64,000 nt of DNA from Algoriphagus sp. NG3 (GTDB taxonomy: Bacteria; Bacteroidota; Bacteroidia; Cytophagales; Cyclobacteriaceae), in NCBI RefSeq assembly GCF_034119865.1, contig NZ_CP139421.1:1364001-1428000 (forward strand), given 5' to 3'. The stretch's first letter is position 1, and the number at the start of each line of letters is the position of its first letter. The translations under genes were made by a program, and so were the position numbers. Below the pieces are notes generated by a model. That model searched no databases. It was not told where the DNA came from and worked only from the letters and a program-made list of their open reading frames with translations. Positions 41,983 to 50,998 of the stretch are shown in pieces.

Positions 41983-44852
41983 TCAGAAAAATCGGATACC
42001 GCAGAGACTATTGGCTTACGCTTATCATAGGGTCATGTTTGGTGGTCTTGGTGGTATTGTTGGGTGTAAGTTTTTTTAAGGCGATCTCTGATTCGGATAT
42101 AAAATCCCGGAAGGAATTTTTACGAAAACAGACTGAGCTTGCAGCTACAGAAATCGAAATTGCAATTAATAGGTTTGAGGATGATTCAAGGATGTTGATA
42201 GATTTTCTTGAAGATGATGATTTAGATCAAGAGGATTACAGTTACGATCTTACTAAAAATGCAAGAAGGATTTTTCATAATTACCCGGGCTTGATAGATA
42301 CCCTCTGGGTGAATTTTCAAGACTCTGTAAATTACTTTACCCTCACTGAAAGAAATGATTTTATCCGTGGGTTATATCCTAATGCTCCGCCTTTAAGGGA
42401 TTATAGGGATTTTGTACATTATCTAGACGGTAACCAAAAGTTTGAACTGACTTTCCTGTTAAACCCTGTACGGTTTACTAAGGGTTTTGTGACGCACTAT
42501 TATCTGAACAACGGTGGAAGTAAGATGCTGCTGTTGGGGGGGGAATTAATAAATATAGACTCTCATCAGATAAAATCCGACCTAGAGATTGATAAAAAAT
42601 CCCTAAAACAGATCAATAAAGATGCTGCGGAAGGAGTAATCGGGGTGTATGAAGTCAAGTGGAGATTTGACGCTGAATCTGGGAACGGAGTTTTGGTGGA
42701 ATACCCCTTTAATTTTGGTAAGATATATGAGGAATTGTCTCTGTTGTTTATGGTTGAGTCCAATTCAATCACTAGTGGGATCTATAGTACCTATCTGTTT
42801 TTGTTTTCTTGTTTTGTGTTTTTGCTTATAGGCACGGTGGTTTTCTTTGCATTGTCGCTTCAAAATAGGTTGGAGTCGCAAAGACTTCTTGAAGAAAATG
42901 CAAATGAAATTTCTAAGCTGTTTGATCAGCAGAACATCTTGCTTAGGGAGTTGCGCGGCTTTGTGTTTTTTCACAATTACAAAGGTGAAATCACGAGAGT
43001 TAGCGATGAGGTGGAAGATATTTTGGGGCATCCTAAGTCAGAGTTTTTAGAAGCGTTTAAAAGGGAAGGTGGTCATAAGGATGCTGTGAGTGTCAAAGGG
43101 TTGGTGAAACGCGCCCTTAAAGAAAACAAGTCTTTCATCAATGTAGAATATGATTTTGAAAAACCAAACGGGGAGCTAGTTAGGTTGCGGATTTTCGAAA
43201 AACTGATTTTTGACAAGAAAGGCAGATTCAATGGAGGACTTGGAATATGTACGGATATTACGGATCAATATGATAGTAAACTGGAATTGATCGAAAGTGG
43301 TAAACGACTCCAAAATTTGATTGACAATATCCCGGACACGATTTTCACCTACGATAATTCAGGGCAAGTTTTGGAAGCCCACGCCAAGGATAAAGGATTT
43401 CTAAAAGCACCGGATGATTCTTTAGTGGGAAAATCCCTGTTTGATTTGGTTCCTGCCCACCAAATAGATAAAACCAAATTTGCATTTAATCTAGCACGAG
43501 AAACCAGGCAAATTCAGACGGTAGATCTTGAAATCGACACAGGTATGGAAAACACATTTTTTGAAGTAAGGTTTTTTCCTTTGGATTCTAAGCGTATGAT
43601 GTCTGTTTTCAAAGATATAACCAGTCAACGTGTTTGGGAAAAAGGACTAGTTGAGGCTATGAATGCAGCAGATCAGGCCAGCAGGGCCAAGTCTGAGTTT
43701 TTGGCAAATATGAGCCATGAAATCAGAACGCCAATGAATGGGCTCTTGGGGATTATAGATTTGCTGGATCAGACTACGCTCGATGCAGAGCAGACCCAAT
43801 ACCTGGAAATCATTAAGAATTCTGGCAATTCTCTGCTCAATATCATCAAAGATATCCTCGATTATTCTAAAATTGAAGCTGGTAAAATTGACATTCATTC
43901 CATAATCTTTTGCCCGGCTGAGGAGCTCGAGAAGCAGGTACAGATCTTTTTTGGCCTAGCTCAGAAGAAAGGTGTGATTCTGCAGACCAGCTACGATTCC
44001 CTCTCCGGAGAGATGATGGAGGGAGACGTGGAGAAAATTAACCAAATAGTTCTGAACTTGGTGGGAAATGCGGTGAAATTCACTCCTAAGGGAGGCTCTG
44101 TTTCTATTCGGCTTGAATTGGAAAATATTTCAGGAGAGTTGTATTACATGAAATGCACTGTTAAAGACACAGGAATCGGCATTCCTGCAGATCAGATTCC
44201 TCGATTAACTGATCCTTTTTACCAGGTTGAGAGCTCTAGTTCGAGAAGCTATCAAGGAACTGGGTTGGGCTTGGCGATTGCCAAAAAGATTGTGGAATTA
44301 ATGGGTGGCGAGCTCACTATCTGTAGTGAGATGGGGCAGGGAGCTGAATTTGCATTTACTGTAATCTTAAAGAAAGCCCCGGAATTAATTCTGAGCGACC
44401 CTCCAACTGTGGATCAAAATCGGGTGAAATGGAATGGGATGGCCGATGAGTATCCTCTAAAAATCCTCTTAGCTGAAGACAATGACCTCAATCTCCAGTT
44501 AATGACCTTAATCTTGGATCAGTTAGGTTATGATTTTAAGGTTGCACGAGATGGGAATGAAGTGTTGGATGTATTAGATAGGAAGGACATCGATCTTATT
44601 CTTATGGATGTGCAGATGCCGGGGCTTAATGGCTTGGAGGCTTCGAAGCAGATAAGACAAAGAGGGAAGAAAGGGGATATCTTCATTATAGGACTATCTG
44701 CCAATGTTTTTGACGAAGATCAGAAAAAGGCGTATGAGGCTGGAATGGATGACTACCTGACCAAACCGATCCGGTTAATCTCTTTAGCTGAGAAACTCAA
44801 GGAATACGCTATAAAAAACGATGTAAGGAGAAAGAAAAGCAAAAGCCGGTAA
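41979..44852 (+). CDS. Hybrid sensor histidine kinase/response regulator
   Basis: A 957-residue membrane hybrid kinase. TM1 is at about residues 14-36 and TM2 at about 268-292, with a periplasmic region of about 230 residues. PAS-like domains follow (about 320-430 and 440-560), ending FKDITSQRVWEKGLVEAMNAADQASRAKS-like. HisKA has phospho-acceptor His580 (FLANMSHEIRTPMNG). HATPase has DTGIGIPADQI and GTGLGLAIAKK. The receiver domain has Asp877 (LILMDVQMPGLNG) and a Lys in YLTKPI. No DNA-binding output is present. It is preceded by, and overlaps, a Cache lipoprotein. The stop lies within the terminator hairpin. Confidence 0.93.
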   Translation: MIRKIGYRRDYWLTLIIGSCLVVLVVLLGVSFFKAISDSDIKSRKEFLRKQTELAATEIEIAINRFEDDSRMLIDFLEDDDLDQEDYSYDLTKNARRIFHNYPGLIDTLWVNFQDSVNYFTLTERNDFIRGLYPNAPPLRDYRDFVHYLDGNQKFELTFLLNPVRFTKGFVTHYYLNNGGSKMLLLGGELINIDSHQIKSDLEIDKKSLKQINKDAAEGVIGVYEVKWRFDAESGNGVLVEYPFNFGKIYEELSLLFMVESNSITSGIYSTYLFLFSCFVFLLIGTVVFFALSLQNRLESQRLLEENANEISKLFDQQNILLRELRGFVFFHNYKGEITRVSDEVEDILGHPKSEFLEAFKREGGHKDAVSVKGLVKRALKENKSFINVEYDFEKPNGELVRLRIFEKLIFDKKGRFNGGLGICTDITDQYDSKLELIESGKRLQNLIDNIPDTIFTYDNSGQVLEAHAKDKGFLKAPDDSLVGKSLFDLVPAHQIDKTKFAFNLARETRQIQTVDLEIDTGMENTFFEVRFFPLDSKRMMSVFKDITSQRVWEKGLVEAMNAADQASRAKSEFLANMSHEIRTPMNGLLGIIDLLDQTTLDAEQTQYLEIIKNSGNSLLNIIKDILDYSKIEAGKIDIHSIIFCPAEELEKQVQIFFGLAQKKGVILQTSYDSLSGEMMEGDVEKINQIVLNLVGNAVKFTPKGGSVSIRLELENISGELYYMKCTVKDTGIGIPADQIPRLTDPFYQVESSSSRSYQGTGLGLAIAKKIVELMGGELTICSEMGQGAEFAFTVILKKAPELILSDPPTVDQNRVKWNGMADEYPLKILLAEDNDLNLQLMTLILDQLGYDFKVARDGNEVLDVLDRKDIDLILMDVQMPGLNGLEASKQIRQRGKKGDIFIIGLSANVFDEDQKKAYEAGMDDYLTKPIRLISLAEKLKEYAIKNDVRRKKSKSR

Positions 44853-44867
44853 TCAGACCGGCTTTTG
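44840..44867. terminator. Bidirectional terminator between hybrid kinase and E2 gene
   Basis: CAAAAGCCGGT-aatcag-ACCGGCTTTTG is an 11-bp perfect stem with A/T runs on both sides. It lies between convergent genes and contains the kinase stop codon. It can serve both directions. Confidence 0.85.
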
Positions 44868-44868
44868 T

Positions 44869-46167
44869 TTATAATGGTGTGTTGATATCGAATGCCTCTA
44901 AGTAATCTGCCACTCGTTTCACGAATCTTCCACCTAATGAACCATCCACTACCCGGTGATCATAGGAGTGCGAAAGGAACATTTTGTGCCTGATGGCAAT
45001 CACGTCTCCTGTGGGAGTTTCCACCACGGCAGGTTTTTTCACTATTGCGCCTACAGCCATGATGGCTACCTGTGGCTGAGGTATAATAGGAGTTCCCATT
45101 ACATTGCCAAAAGAGCCTACATTAGATACTGTATAAGTGCCACCAGCAAGATGGTCAGCATTTAACTTATTGTTCCTCGCCAAATTGGCAAGCTCATTTA
45201 CTTTTTTTGAGATGCCTACTAGATTCAACTGGTCAGCTTTTCTGATGATAGGCACAATAAGATTCCCGGAAGGCAAGGCTACTGCCATACCCACGTTGAT
45301 ATCTTTTTTCCTGATGATCCTATCACCATCTACTGAGATATTGATCATGGGGAAGTCACGGATTGCCTTTGCCACCGCCTCGATAAAGAAAGGAGTATAG
45401 GTGATCGACTCGCCAAATTTCTCTTTGTACTGGTGTTTGTTTCGTTCCCGCCAAAGAACAATATTAGTCATGTCCGCTTCTACAAAGGAAGTGACATGGG
45501 CGGAGATCTGCTTGGACTCGATCATACGATGGGCGATCATCTTGCGCATTCGATCCATCTCTATGATTTCATCTTCTCCCGAAATGCTCACCTGTGCTTT
45601 GGGAGCTGAAATTGAAGGAATAGGACTGTTAGCTACTTTATGCCCTGAAATACGGGTTTGAAGATAATTAAGCATATCCTGCTTGGTTACCCTGTTATCT
45701 TTTCCTGTTCCCGGTATTTTGGAAAGCTCAGCCTTTGCTATTCCTTCTTTCTTGGCTATGCTCAGTACAAGAGGGGAATAAAATCTGTCATCTTCCAAAT
45801 TATCGGGCATGGAAGTTTCAGGACTAGCCAAAATTGCAGCGGTATTTTCCGGGGCGGTGGCTACGAGTTCAGCCTTGGAGTTGTCCTCTTTGGCCAGAGT
45901 AGAATTACTAGGTTTAGTATCTTCTCCTGAAGTTTCTATAATAGCTATAGGTGCCCCAACAGCAATCACCTCACCTTCTTTAGCCAGGATTTGCTTTAAG
46001 ACCCCTGCATGGGTGGAGGGGACTTCAGTGTCCACCTTATCCGTTGCCACTTCGAGCACAGATTCATCTTGTTCGATCGTGTCACCTTCCTTTTTTAGCC
46101 AGGTTAACACGGTTCCCTCTATTATACTCTCGCCCATCTTGGGCATCAGCATTTCTACAATCGCCAT
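44869..46167 (-). CDS. Dihydrolipoamide acyltransferase (E2) of a 2-oxo acid dehydrogenase complex
   Basis: A 432-residue E2 protein. The lipoyl domain has Lys44 (TDKVDTEVPS), a Ser/Ala/Thr-rich linker follows, then the peripheral subunit-binding domain (YSPLVLSIAKKEGIAKAELSKIPGTGKDNRV). The C-terminal acyltransferase domain ends with SHSYDHRVVDG, catalytic His404. The E1 and E3 genes are not nearby, so the complex could be branched-chain, pyruvate or 2-oxoglutarate; the linker style leans to branched-chain/pyruvate. An A/T palindrome lies upstream. Confidence 0.9.
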   Translation of the reverse strand: MAIVEMLMPKMGESIIEGTVLTWLKKEGDTIEQDESVLEVATDKVDTEVPSTHAGVLKQILAKEGEVIAVGAPIAIIETSGEDTKPSNSTLAKEDNSKAELVATAPENTAAILASPETSMPDNLEDDRFYSPLVLSIAKKEGIAKAELSKIPGTGKDNRVTKQDMLNYLQTRISGHKVANSPIPSISAPKAQVSISGEDEIIEMDRMRKMIAHRMIESKQISAHVTSFVEADMTNIVLWRERNKHQYKEKFGESITYTPFFIEAVAKAIRDFPMINISVDGDRIIRKKDINVGMAVALPSGNLIVPIIRKADQLNLVGISKKVNELANLARNNKLNADHLAGGTYTVSNVGSFGNVMGTPIIPQPQVAIMAVGAIVKKPAVVETPTGDVIAIRHKMFLSHSYDHRVVDGSLGGRFVKRVADYLEAFDINTPL

Positions 46168-46262
46168 GGTTATGAATTAATGATTTATTGGGTTTATATA
46201 CAAGTTTTAAAATTAAATTTTAAAAAACTCTATCCCAATCCTTTTGGTAGAAATTTTATTTG

Positions 46263-47513
46263 TTATTTCTTTAAAATACAAATTCTAAGCAAGTTCAGAA
46301 CGGCTATTCCAGTCAGTTGGATGTTGAGCATCCTGTCCTGGGTCAGCTGAAGTTTTTTTGTTTCCACAAACTCTTCCCCGGCACAGGCTATCCAGACTGT
46401 CCCAACAGGTTTTTCTGTGGTCCCACCTTCTGGCCCCGCTATTCCACTACTTGACAACCCATAGTCTGACTTGAATAATTCCCTTACCCCAATTGCCATT
46501 TCCGTTACAGTCTCCTCACTCACCGCCCCAAATGATAGCAAGGTCTCCTCTTTTACCCCTACGATTTCATTTTTGAATTGGTTATGGTAGGGAATTACAG
46601 ATCCTTGAAAATACGAACTACTTCCTGAAATACTTGTAATCAAATGAGAAATGTATCCTCCTGTGCAGCTTTCCGCTAAAGCAACAGTTTTGTCATGTTG
46701 GTTTAATAACATACCAATAGCCTGTTCCAAGGACTCGGTATCATAGCCATAGATGTATTGTTCTATTTTCGGCAGTATTAAGTCAATCTGGTGCTGGATG
46801 GACTTTTCTATTTCCGACTTTACCGTACCAAATCCCGTAAGACGGAGTTTTACATGTCCCAATGAAGGCAAATAGGCCAGCCGTATAGTTGAGGGCAGTG
46901 CACTTTCCCAATCTCTGATCAAGTCCGCAAGCCAGCTTTCTCCGATCCCTACAGTTTTTATCATTCTGTGGATTATTACTGGTAGGGAAAAAAGAGTTGG
47001 AAGTTTTGGAAGAACGAAATCCTTCATAAGTTTCTTCATCTCGTGGGGAACACCGGGCATGGACATCCAATATTTTCCATTTCTCTCAAACCACATTCCG
47101 GGCGCAGTGCCAACTTCGTTGGGCACATAGGTACAGCATGACGGCAAGTGACCTTGCAAGATGTTTAAGGGAGTGATTTCCCGACCTCTTTTTTGGAAAA
47201 ATTCAGTCACAGCTTTCACCGCATATGGATTTTCTACGATCGGACAGTCGAAATATTCCGCCATTAGCGGTTTTGTCAGGTCATCCTGGGTAGGCCCTAA
47301 TCCTCCGGTGATCAAAATAATATCAGCTCGTGCTTCTGCTGAAGCAAAAGCTGCCAACATATCTTTCCGATCATCACCAACAGTGGTCTTCCGTACTACT
47401 TTCACCCCAATCAGATCCAATTCCTGACTGATCCAGTGGCTGTTAGTATCAACGATTTGCCCATAGAGTAACTCATCTCCGATGGCGATTATCTCTGCTC
47501 TGACTACTTTCAT
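46263..47513 (-). CDS. cinA: CinA-family protein (nicotinamide-nucleotide amidase / competence-damage protein)
   Basis: A 416-residue protein. The N-terminal MoCF-like domain (EIIAIGDELLYGQIVDTNSHW, ITGGLGPTQDDLT, FQKRGREITP) is followed by a linker and the C-terminal PncC amidase domain (TVALAESCTGGYISHLITSISGSS, GLSSSGIAGPEGGTTEKPVGTVW). The domain order is that of full-length CinA, which cleaves NMN or ADP-ribose. It is 95 bp upstream of the E2 gene on the same strand. Confidence 0.93.
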   Translation of the reverse strand: MKVVRAEIIAIGDELLYGQIVDTNSHWISQELDLIGVKVVRKTTVGDDRKDMLAAFASAEARADIILITGGLGPTQDDLTKPLMAEYFDCPIVENPYAVKAVTEFFQKRGREITPLNILQGHLPSCCTYVPNEVGTAPGMWFERNGKYWMSMPGVPHEMKKLMKDFVLPKLPTLFSLPVIIHRMIKTVGIGESWLADLIRDWESALPSTIRLAYLPSLGHVKLRLTGFGTVKSEIEKSIQHQIDLILPKIEQYIYGYDTESLEQAIGMLLNQHDKTVALAESCTGGYISHLITSISGSSSYFQGSVIPYHNQFKNEIVGVKEETLLSFGAVSEETVTEMAIGVRELFKSDYGLSSSGIAGPEGGTTEKPVGTVWIACAGEEFVETKKLQLTQDRMLNIQLTGIAVLNLLRICILKK

Positions 47514-47565
47514 GTATTAAGGTTTTGTATTTGCTAAGGCCGACTAGACAGAATTGCTTATGGTC

Positions 47566-48351
47566 TTATCTTACCTCTGATTTAAGAAGGATTTTGGTGA
47601 AAATACCCGGTACAAAACGTTTTAGGTAGATTCCCATTGTTTCTTTGCCACCTATATACACTTCCTCTTTTTGTCTAGAGAGCGCATTGTAGATTTGCTT
47701 AGCGCAATCTTCGGCACTCATCCCGTTTTCCTGTGCTTTATCCATCTCATTGAGTGGGGATCCGTCTGCAGTCAGGGCATTTTTAGATACATCTGTCTTG
47801 ATAAAGCCGGGACAGATCATGCTCACTTTGATATTGTCCTGAAAATGCTCTAGACGTAGCGATTCAAAAAAACCATGAAGGGCATGCTTGGCAGCCGCAT
47901 AACTTGAACGGTAGGGGGAACCGAATTTCCCTACCAATGAAGAAATCACTCCAAACTGCCCGGTTTTTCTTTCTATAAAATGGGGCAAAAGTGCCTTGGT
48001 TAGCGCCACAGTACCAAAGTAGTTAACCTCCATCAATTTCCGGTCAACTTCTAAAGGTGTCTCAGAGATCAAAGAGCGCTGGCTGATACCTCCATTATGA
48101 AGTATCATATCCACATGCCCAAATGCAGCTATGGCCTCTTTGGTTTTTTCAGCAAAAGATCCCTGATCTATCAGGTCAAGTGGCAAAATCTTGCAATGCA
48201 GGGGATTGCTGCTGGAAGATTTTACTTTTTCCAGTCCCTCTTGGTTACGGGCCGATAGAATTACTCGGTAACCCTCTTTTATAAATTTATAAACGGATGC
48301 TTCCCCTATACCTGACGAGGCGCCAGTAATCCAAATTACTTTTTTAGCCAT
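47566..48351 (-). CDS. SDR family oxidoreductase
   Basis: A 261-residue classical short-chain dehydrogenase. Cofactor motif is TGASSGIGEA, NAG motif MILHNGGIS, catalytic YxxxK is SSYAAAKHALHG. Substrate unknown; the C-terminal end is hydrophobic-basic (YLKRFVPGIFTKILLKSEVR), suggesting membrane association as in DHRS7-like members. I chose the ATG at 48351 because it lies 1 bp after the DHFR stop; the frame opens further up, inside folA. It is co-transcribed with folA. Confidence 0.88.
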   Translation of the reverse strand: MAKKVIWITGASSGIGEASVYKFIKEGYRVILSARNQEGLEKVKSSSSNPLHCKILPLDLIDQGSFAEKTKEAIAAFGHVDMILHNGGISQRSLISETPLEVDRKLMEVNYFGTVALTKALLPHFIERKTGQFGVISSLVGKFGSPYRSSYAAAKHALHGFFESLRLEHFQDNIKVSMICPGFIKTDVSKNALTADGSPLNEMDKAQENGMSAEDCAKQIYNALSRQKEEVYIGGKETMGIYLKRFVPGIFTKILLKSEVR

Positions 48352-48352
48352 G

Positions 48353-48853
48353 CTACTTAGTGATTCTTTCGTAATTTTTGTATGTGAAGGAGTATTCATG
48401 ATGCGCGTCGGCAGGGTGATGTTCCTGGAAGGTTACTTTCCACTCTTCCCGCCTGAATTCTGGAAAATAGGTATCACCCTCTGGTGAAGCATCTACTTCT
48501 GTAATTACGAGTTCATCAGCCAAAGGCAAGGTTTGATTATAGATTTCACCTCCTCCGATTACGTAGAGATGGGAAACATCCATCTTCTGGCAAAAAATAA
48601 ATGCTTTTTCCACACTTTCGAAGACAAAATGTCCCTCCGGAACCTGATAATCCCCGTTTCTGGTAATTACGATATGGGTACGGTTGGGGAGAGGTTTACC
48701 CAAAGATTCAAAGGTCTTTCTTCCCATAAGAATGAAATGGCCTGAGGTAATTCTTTTAAACCTTTTAAAATCATCCGGCAATCTCCAGACTAGATCATTG
48801 TCCCTACCGATGATGTGATTGGTAGCCAAGGCGGCTATGAGTGATATCTTCAT
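48353..48853 (-). CDS. folA: Dihydrofolate reductase
   Basis: A 166-residue enzyme reducing dihydrofolate to tetrahydrofolate with NADPH. Landmarks include ISLIAALATNHIIGRDNDLVWRLPDDFKRFKRIT at the N-terminus, LMGRKTFESLGKPLPNRTHIVITR and the NADPH site YVIGGGEIYNQTL. thyA, its frequent partner, is not visible here. It is followed after 1 bp by the SDR gene. Confidence 0.96.
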   Translation of the reverse strand: MKISLIAALATNHIIGRDNDLVWRLPDDFKRFKRITSGHFILMGRKTFESLGKPLPNRTHIVITRNGDYQVPEGHFVFESVEKAFIFCQKMDVSHLYVIGGGEIYNQTLPLADELVITEVDASPEGDTYFPEFRREEWKVTFQEHHPADAHHEYSFTYKNYERITK

Positions 48854-48917
48854 GGAATATACTTCTTGCCTTGAAGATAACAGGCCTTGATCCCATATAA
48901 AATAAAAAAACGTAGAA

Positions 48918-49844
48918 TTAATTCTGCTGCATTGAATTCATGAGGTTAGGATATTCTTGCATTGTGAATGTTTTCCCGGCTGCCTCATCTATTTCTATAA
49001 CTTTCATGTCAGTTTTCCCACTTTCTGTAGAGGTAAATGTCATTTCCATAAAATTTCCTTTAGGAAGATCTTTGAAATGCTTGGAGTATCTCTCTTGTGC
49101 TTTAGCAGTCATCATTGGGCTATTAGCTCCCCAGAAGGAAGTGTAACCCCCTATGGGATCTTTAGTCACCCAATAATATCCTTCTCCATCCTCAGTTTTT
49201 ACATGATATTCTTCACAGCTATAGCCTAATATATCTTTTGATTTGCCTGTTTTTTCCAGGATTACATCAGTATTTACATCCATAGTGTCCAGATGTGCAT
49301 CCACCATGTCATCTAAATCATCCAAGTTTAGCTTGTAGGCAAAACTTGATTTTTCACCTTTGTTGTCCAGGAAAAGCACTGAAGCCTGATTCTTCACATC
49401 AAAAATCATTGCGGTAGAACTTTTTGGGTTTTTGGGATCCATTAGTTCCATGCCAGTGTAATCGGTAGTTTTAGTCAGATAGGACTTGATCATCACAGGC
49501 TCCTGCGCCTTCCCTTTCTCGTCGGTAGAGGCCATTTCCAGCACTAAATGACCAAAGAACACATAAGCTGACTCTGTATCCACAGGTTCTCCCAAACCTT
49601 TCATGATACTTTCCATATCTATGCCCCGTGCGTTAAGAGAATCATCCCCATACATATTGGAAAATATTTTTTCCAGCTGTCTTTGGGTCATTTTGGAAGC
49701 TTCATCCTCTACTTTTCTTTCTATAGCGTTCTCTATGCCACGATTAGCGGCGTTCTGAATTTTTTTAATGAACTGGGCTTCAGAAGAGAATGAAGCACCC
49801 AAGAAAAACAGAATAACGAATAAATATTTAGTAAAGCTTCTCAT
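48918..49844 (-). CDS. DUF4412 domain protein, exported
   Basis: A 308-residue exported protein with a signal peptide (ends SSEAQ). A helical, highly charged region follows (residues 25-70, KIQNAANRGIENAIERKVEDEAS), then the DUF4412 beta fold (YVFFGHLVLEMAS, YLTKTTDYTG, DILGYSCEEYHVKTEDGEGYYWVTK). The function of the family is unknown. The frame also offers an ATG two codons upstream (49850). It stands alone with promoters unresolved. Confidence 0.8.
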   Translation of the reverse strand: MRSFTKYLFVILFFLGASFSSEAQFIKKIQNAANRGIENAIERKVEDEASKMTQRQLEKIFSNMYGDDSLNARGIDMESIMKGLGEPVDTESAYVFFGHLVLEMASTDEKGKAQEPVMIKSYLTKTTDYTGMELMDPKNPKSSTAMIFDVKNQASVLFLDNKGEKSSFAYKLNLDDLDDMVDAHLDTMDVNTDVILEKTGKSKDILGYSCEEYHVKTEDGEGYYWVTKDPIGGYTSFWGANSPMMTAKAQERYSKHFKDLPKGNFMEMTFTSTESGKTDMKVIEIDEAAGKTFTMQEYPNLMNSMQQN

Positions 49845-50041
49845 AACCATCTTAATAAAAGGTGAAAATACTTAAGCAAGTTCTTAAAAATCAGCTAAAA
49901 CTAGATATTATCGATAGAATTATTTTGTAAAAGATACTAAGGTTCTACTCTGTTTTAGTATAGATCAATTTCTGTTTTTCATTTAGCAAGTTTGATCTCA
50001 GACATACGGTGTTTAAAGGGTAGGGTAATAGGTGTTTTCCA

Positions 50042-50965
50042 CTAAAACTTAAAACCTCGAAGTAGCTCATCCACTTTCATTCTCTTTTTACCTTCCATCT
50101 GCAATTCAAGGATTTCGAGAACTCCTTCAGCTGTCTGGACTTTTAGAAATGTTTTATTGTCGGTGATAAGTTCTCCGTTTGCTATATCGGTTGTGATACT
50201 AGAAGTAAATGCAGTTTTGTAGATTTTGCAGATCTTGCCGCCAAATTTTGTCCAGGCAGCAGGGTAAGGCGATAGTCCCCGCACTAAATTGTGAATAGAT
50301 TCGGCAGGTTTATTCCAATCAATCTCGCATGTTTCCTTGAAAATCTTTGGGGCATGATGTATAGCCATTGATTCATCCTGAGGCTTGGCCTGCACCTTGT
50401 TTTCCGCAATGTCTTCCACAGTTTTCAGGACAAGCTGAGCACCGAGATGCATCAGTTTTTCATAAACGACCCCAAGGTCATCTTCTTCCCCAATAGCTAC
50501 TTTTTCCTGATAGATTATACTACCGGTATCAATTTCATGTTTTAGAAAAAAAGTAGTCACCCCGGTTTCTTTTTCCCCATTGATGATCGCCCAGTTGATC
50601 GGAGCCGCACCCCGGTAGTTGGGCAAAAGTGATGCATGTAAATTGAATGTGCCATGTGGGGGCATGTTCCATACTGCTTCAGGCAGCATACGGAAAGCTA
50701 CTACTATTTGTAAATCTCCTTTTAGTGAACTAAGCTCATCTAGGAATTCTGGGGATTTAAGATTTGTTGGCTGTAGTATATTCAAGCCTAACCTCAAGGA
50801 TGCTTCTTTTACCGGCGAGGCAACCAGCTTCTGACCCCGGCCTTTAGGCTTGTCCGGAGCGGTTATCACTCCTACTATATTCCAATTATTTTCTACGAGT
50901 GATTCTAAAGCAGGTACAGCGAATTCAGGTGTACCCATATATATGATTCTGAGATCTTTGTTCAT
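50042..50965 (-). CDS. fmt: Methionyl-tRNA formyltransferase
   Basis: A 307-residue enzyme that formylates initiator methionyl-tRNA using 10-formyl-THF. It has the N-terminal LRIIYMGTPEFAVPALESLV, the folate-binding HASLLPNYRGAAPINWAI with catalytic residues and the C-terminal OB-like domain (RGLSPYPAAWTKFGGKICKIYK). def, its usual companion, is not adjacent. The NamZ gene ends 33 bp upstream on the same strand, and TAAGTTTG between them resembles a -7 box. Confidence 0.96.
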   Translation of the reverse strand: MNKDLRIIYMGTPEFAVPALESLVENNWNIVGVITAPDKPKGRGQKLVASPVKEASLRLGLNILQPTNLKSPEFLDELSSLKGDLQIVVAFRMLPEAVWNMPPHGTFNLHASLLPNYRGAAPINWAIINGEKETGVTTFFLKHEIDTGSIIYQEKVAIGEEDDLGVVYEKLMHLGAQLVLKTVEDIAENKVQAKPQDESMAIHHAPKIFKETCEIDWNKPAESIHNLVRGLSPYPAAWTKFGGKICKIYKTAFTSSITTDIANGELITDNKTFLKVQTAEGVLEILELQMEGKKRMKVDELLRGFKF

Positions 50966-50998
50966 CCTAATATTGATTAAAGCTTGAAGTAATCAAAC

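Noticed and set aside
46205..46225. 21-bp A/T palindrome upstream of the E2 gene
   Set aside because: Made only of A and T runs, so expected by chance in A/T-rich promoters; no loop or T-tract pattern supports function.
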